NCBI GenBank assembly: GCA_011389605.1
Contig: JAABTZ010000117.1
Coordinates: 1-8,259 of the forward strand
DNA from: Desulfobacteraceae bacterium
GTDB taxonomy: Bacteria; Desulfobacterota; Desulfobacteria; Desulfobacterales; Desulfosalsimonadaceae
Direction: 5' to 3'
DNA: 8,259 nt
Shown here piece after piece: positions 6,515 to 8,259 of this stretch. The translations under genes and the position numbers were made by a program. Within the stretch, counting starts at the first letter, position 1, and the number at the start of each line of letters is the position of its first letter. The notes beneath the pieces are model-generated. The model had not been told where the DNA came from. It saw only the letters and a list, made by a program, of their open reading frames with translations, and did no database searches.

Positions 6515-6520
6515 CTTCCT
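6515..6520 (-). promoter_or_regulatory. Ribosome binding site deciding the VOC start
   Basis: AGGAAG on the minus strand ends six bases before the ATG at 6508. It supports the 131-residue protein over the 12-residue longer version, which starts at a TTG with no purine-rich site in place. Confidence 0.7.
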
Positions 6521-6683
6521 TTCAAAAGTGCGCGTGTTAGTCAAAAAAAAGGGCTGCAGATACTTGCATTACGTGCACCCCCCCTTTCCTGCGACTGCCG
6601 GATCCACAGTGACATAAAATACACATGGCAACAAGTTTTTAATATCTAAACTGAGCGTTTCAGATTTTTAAAAGCAATTAATT

Positions 6684-6839
6684 TTGATGGCGCTGTAAAA
6701 AGTCCAATATCTGCGTTACGCGCGATTTTTCAGAATTTCACGTACAGCTAAATACGCTGCATTCTTCAAAATCGCGCAAGCCTTGATCTTGAACTTTTTA
6801 CGGCGCCATCTGAAAACCGACTTTTTACGAGTGCATCAA
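6684..6839. repeat. MITE/REP-like element with nested inverted repeats
   Basis: The left arm 6686-6736 starts gatggcgctgtaaaaagt. It is the imperfect reverse complement of 6761-6810, which ends ctttttacggcgccatc; the cgcgat core in mid-arm also pairs (gcgcgat at 6720-6726 with atcgcgc at 6771-6777). A 24-base loop (6737-6760) contains a small cagc/gctg stem. A third, inverted copy of the end motif follows at 6819-6838 (gactttttacgagtgcatca), giving outer ends ttgatg (6684-6689) and catcaa (6834-6839). No coding capacity is seen. It resembles a short non-autonomous mobile element or structured intergenic repeat; the family name is unknown to me. Confidence 0.7.
6819..6838 (+). repeat. 20-bp direct repeat, copy 1
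   Basis: gactttttacgagtgcatca is identical to 7357-7376. Extending upstream, ctgaaa also matches, with two mismatches in between (28 positions in all). The two copies flank the thiamine-binding gene. Confidence 0.9.
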
Positions 6840-6903
6840 TTTTAAAGGATAACATTAATTTATATTTTAAAAATCTAAAACTCTCCGGACGGCAGTGCCG
6901 AGC

Positions 6904-6932
6904 TTGACAGTGATATTTTTCGATGAAATATT
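6904..6932 (+). promoter_or_regulatory. Predicted sigma70-type promoter of the thiamine-binding gene
   Basis: A perfect -35 consensus TTGACA (6904-6909) is followed after 17 bases by AATATT (6927-6932), a four-of-six match to the -10 box. The start of transcription would be near 6939, giving a leader of about 90 bases. No THI-box (TPP riboswitch) features are recognisable in that leader. Confidence 0.4.
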
Positions 6933-7027
6933 TAAAACTTAAACGGCTATTTTAGCATTTCAAAATATCTTCGGGTTCCAAAAGAACCGTTTCGTATTTT
7001 AATAACTCAATAAAGGAGGTTTATGAC

Positions 7028-7321
7028 ATGAGCGTTATTGTTGAACTCTCAATCTTTCCAACAGACAAAGGCAAAAGTGTAAGCAGCCATGTAGCAAGAG
7101 CTGTTGAGATTATTCGCGACAGCGGGCTGTCGCACCAGTTAAACCCCATGGGCACTTGCATCGAAGGGGAGTGGACGGAGGTTATGGAGGTTGTAAACCG
7201 TTGCTTCAAAGAGATTCAAAAGGACAGCGAGCGCATTTATATGACATTGAAGGCTGATTACCGCAAAGATCGCTCCAATCGCATGGATGCCAAGGTATCA
7301 TCGGTTCTGGAGAAATTGTGA
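7028..7321 (+). CDS. MTH1187/YkoF-family thiamine-binding protein (97 aa)
   Basis: This small cytosolic ferredoxin-like-fold protein belongs to the PF01910 group, whose members bind thiamine or hydroxymethylpyrimidine-related ligands; its cellular role is poorly defined. ATG 7028 has a strong GGAGGT (7015-7020) at 7-base spacing. The whole protein is one domain: strand MSVIVELSIFPTDKGKSVSSHV, helix ARAVEIIRDSGL, strand HQLNPMGTCIEGEWTEVMEVVNRCFKEI and the closing strand RIYMTLKADYRKDR. The 'G.S.s..Va..v..i..SGl.y.l.pmgT.iEGew.ev' pattern is characteristic. Length (~97-100 aa) is standard. It stands alone, with its own predicted promoter, and is enclosed by two copies of the repeat-end motif. 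No thiamine biosynthesis genes are near. Confidence 0.88.
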   Translation: MSVIVELSIFPTDKGKSVSSHVARAVEIIRDSGLSHQLNPMGTCIEGEWTEVMEVVNRCFKEIQKDSERIYMTLKADYRKDRSNRMDAKVSSVLEKL

Positions 7322-7351
7322 AAGCCTTCTTTTTTGTAAACCTGACGCTGA

Positions 7352-7406
7352 AATCAGACTTTTTACGAGTGCATCAGGCCCTGATGGCACCGTAAAAAGT
7401 CTGATT
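7352..7406. repeat. Strong hairpin made of two facing repeat ends
   Basis: Arms 7352-7377 and 7381-7406 (26 bases each) pair at 22 of 26 positions around a 3-base loop (gcc). The left arm contains the 20-bp motif seen at 6819-6838, and the right arm carries gatggcaccgtaaaaagt, the counterpart of the element start at 6686. The order is reversed compared with the first locus (tail then head), as expected at the junction of two adjacent copies. Lying 30 bases after the stop codon, it could also act as the 3' end structure of the preceding mRNA, although no T-run follows. Confidence 0.75.
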
Positions 7407-7442
7407 GATGTATTGTTTGATTATACTGAACAGGGCTTGCCA

Positions 7443-7472
7443 TTGACAAACATCTTCAGTTTTTGGTAACAT
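7443..7472 (+). promoter_or_regulatory. Predicted sigma70-type promoter of the ilvD-like gene
   Basis: A perfect -35 TTGACA (7443-7448) is followed after 18 bases by TAACAT (7467-7472), a four-of-six -10 match. Initiation near 7480 leaves about 60 bases before the ATG at 7541. A small 5-bp inverted repeat (acagg 7506-7510 / cctgt 7516-7520) lies in the leader. No leader peptide rich in Ile/Val/Leu codons is visible. Confidence 0.4.
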
Positions 7473-7540
7473 TGTTTAAATATCCGGTATATTGCCCGTA
7501 GATTCACAGGCCTTTCCTGTCTTCCAAAGGAGAAAACCAA

Positions 7541-8259
7541 ATGTTCTGGCGAAGCAAGGACGTGATAGTAAATATTCCCAGCAGGCGTGCCCTGTTAAAA
7601 TCCATGGGCTACACAGACCATGACCTTACGCGCCCTCTTATAGGCATCGCCAACTCCTGGAACACACTGGTACCCGGGCATTTCAATCTTCGACAAGTGG
7701 CCGCAGCCGTGAGCACCGGAATTTCCCAGGCCGGGGGCACGCCGATGGAATTCGGCTTTATCGCCGGATGCGACGGGCTTGCCAACGGTCACCCGGGCAT
7801 GCATTACATCCTTCCCAGCAGGGATCTCATAGCAAATGACATTGAAGTGATGACCCAGGCCCACTGTCTTGACGCAATAGTTCTGCTGGGCTCGTGCGAC
7901 AAAATCGTTCCGGGCATACTCATGGCCGCTGCAAGAATAGATATTCCCGCCATTATAGTGCCCGGAGGGTGCATGGAAGGAGGAATGTATTTTGACGGCC
8001 GCTCCTCTGACATCACTTCACTAAGAGAAGCCCAGGGCATGCTTGCGGCGGGCAAAATAACCCAGGAGCAATTTGATGAACTCGAAGACAACGCCGCCCC
8101 GGGCTGCGGGTCATGCTCTTTTCTCGGGACTGCAAACAGCATGTGCTGTGCTGCAGAAGCAATGGGAATGACGCTTACCGGCGCTGGAACCGCTCCTGCG
8201 ACATCCGCGCTGCGCCTGCGCCTGGCGCAGGAATCCGGCCGCGCAATAATGAATCTAGT
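7541..8259 (+). CDS. ilvD: IlvD/Edd-family dehydratase, probably dihydroxy-acid dehydratase (5' part, 239 codons)
   Basis: This Fe-S dehydratase would convert 2,3-dihydroxy-isovalerate or -methylvalerate to the 2-keto acid in Val/Ile/Leu synthesis, if it is true IlvD. ATG 7541 follows AAGGAG (7527-7532) by 8 bases; the frame stays open to the window end, so about 60% of a usual ~560-aa protein is missing. Visible motifs: PLIGIANSWNTLVPGH (32-47), corresponding to the NSFTQFVPGH region of E. coli IlvD; CDGLANGHPGM (77-87) with the metal-binding Asp78; GSCDKIVPGILMAAARIDIPAI (117-138) with cluster Cys119, Asp120 and the carbamylation-type Lys121; and PGCGSCSFLGTANSM (187-201) with cluster Cys192. 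No Cys occurs in the VPGH motif, where [2Fe-2S] DHADs have PCN, so an E. coli-like [4Fe-4S] cluster is expected. The N-terminus is shorter than E. coli's. Sugar-acid dehydratases share the fold, so the substrate is not certain. Confidence 0.82.
   Translation, partial: MFWRSKDVIVNIPSRRALLKSMGYTDHDLTRPLIGIANSWNTLVPGHFNLRQVAAAVSTGISQAGGTPMEFGFIAGCDGLANGHPGMHYILPSRDLIANDIEVMTQAHCLDAIVLLGSCDKIVPGILMAAARIDIPAIIVPGGCMEGGMYFDGRSSDITSLREAQGMLAAGKITQEQFDELEDNAAPGCGSCSFLGTANSMCCAAEAMGMTLTGAGTAPATSALRLRLAQESGRAIMNL

Larger units (their letters stand above)
6509..7027. other. Non-coding intergenic region with repeat elements and a promoter
   Basis: The divergent gap between the VOC gene and the thiamine-binding gene has no credible coding frame; the plus-strand frame 6125-6649 is antisense to the VOC gene. 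It holds a ~125-bp imperfect hairpin repeat (6686-6810), a further copy of the repeat end (6819-6838), an AT-rich stretch, and a sigma70-like promoter (6904-6932). No clear promoter for the VOC gene could be picked out. Confidence 0.6.

Noticed and set aside
6125..6649. 174-codon plus-strand frame opposite the VOC gene
   Set aside because: It is antisense to a clearly recognisable VOC protein with a good ribosome binding site; its own product has no recognisable pattern.
6939..7014. TPP riboswitch ahead of the thiamine-binding gene
   Set aside because: The conserved CTGAGA and companion THI-box elements are not seen; only a 5-bp ggttc/gaacc hairpin is present.
7287..7469. 60-codon frame crossing the repeat hairpin
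   Set aside because: Starts inside the thiamine-binding gene and reads through both hairpin arms and a promoter; no ribosome binding site.

Overview
The window reads as an ordinary Gram-negative bacterial chromosome segment. Gene style, moderate GC content and repeat content would fit a Desulfobacterota (deltaproteobacterial) anaerobe, but that placement is inference from gene families (an MTH1187-type thiamine-binding protein, an exported DsrE-like protein, a PlsC-type acyltransferase with a membrane tail), not proof. There are eight protein-coding genes: seven on the plus strand and one on the minus strand. The first and last are cut by the window edges. No rRNA, tRNA, CRISPR array or transposase gene is visible.

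Layout. 1-1395: the 3' part of a lysophospholipid/glycerol-3-phosphate-type acyltransferase. 1626-2132 and 2228-2746: two small exported proteins, a DsrE-family protein and a Met/His-rich Spy/CpxP-like LTxxQ protein, which probably form an envelope-stress or metal-related pair. 2747-3077: a non-coding stretch with a strong inverted repeat and a good sigma70-like promoter. 3078-6010: a tight three-gene operon with overlapping ends, encoding a short MscS-type channel, a soluble MgtE_N-CBS-CBS protein without a pore, and a full-length MgtE Mg2+ channel. 6113-6508: a convergent VOC-fold (glyoxalase-like) gene, with a terminator-rich gap between it and mgtE. 6509-7027: non-coding, with a roughly 125-bp imperfect hairpin repeat. 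7028-7321: a thiamine-binding MTH1187/YkoF-type protein. 7322-7540: a second copy of the repeat ends arranged as a hairpin, then a promoter. 7541-8259: the start of an IlvD/Edd dehydratase, probably dihydroxy-acid dehydratase.

Functional reading. The most coherent unit is the ion-homeostasis operon. A mechanosensitive-type pore, a free-standing copy of the MgtE Mg2+-sensing cytosolic module and MgtE itself are translationally coupled. This suggests either a separate regulatory subunit for MgtE or shared control of two channels by cytosolic Mg2+. The most notable non-coding signal is a repeat family with ends close to TGATG(N4)CGTAAAAAGTC. It occurs on both sides of the thiamine-binding gene, including a perfect 20-bp direct repeat, and looks like a MITE/REP-type element.
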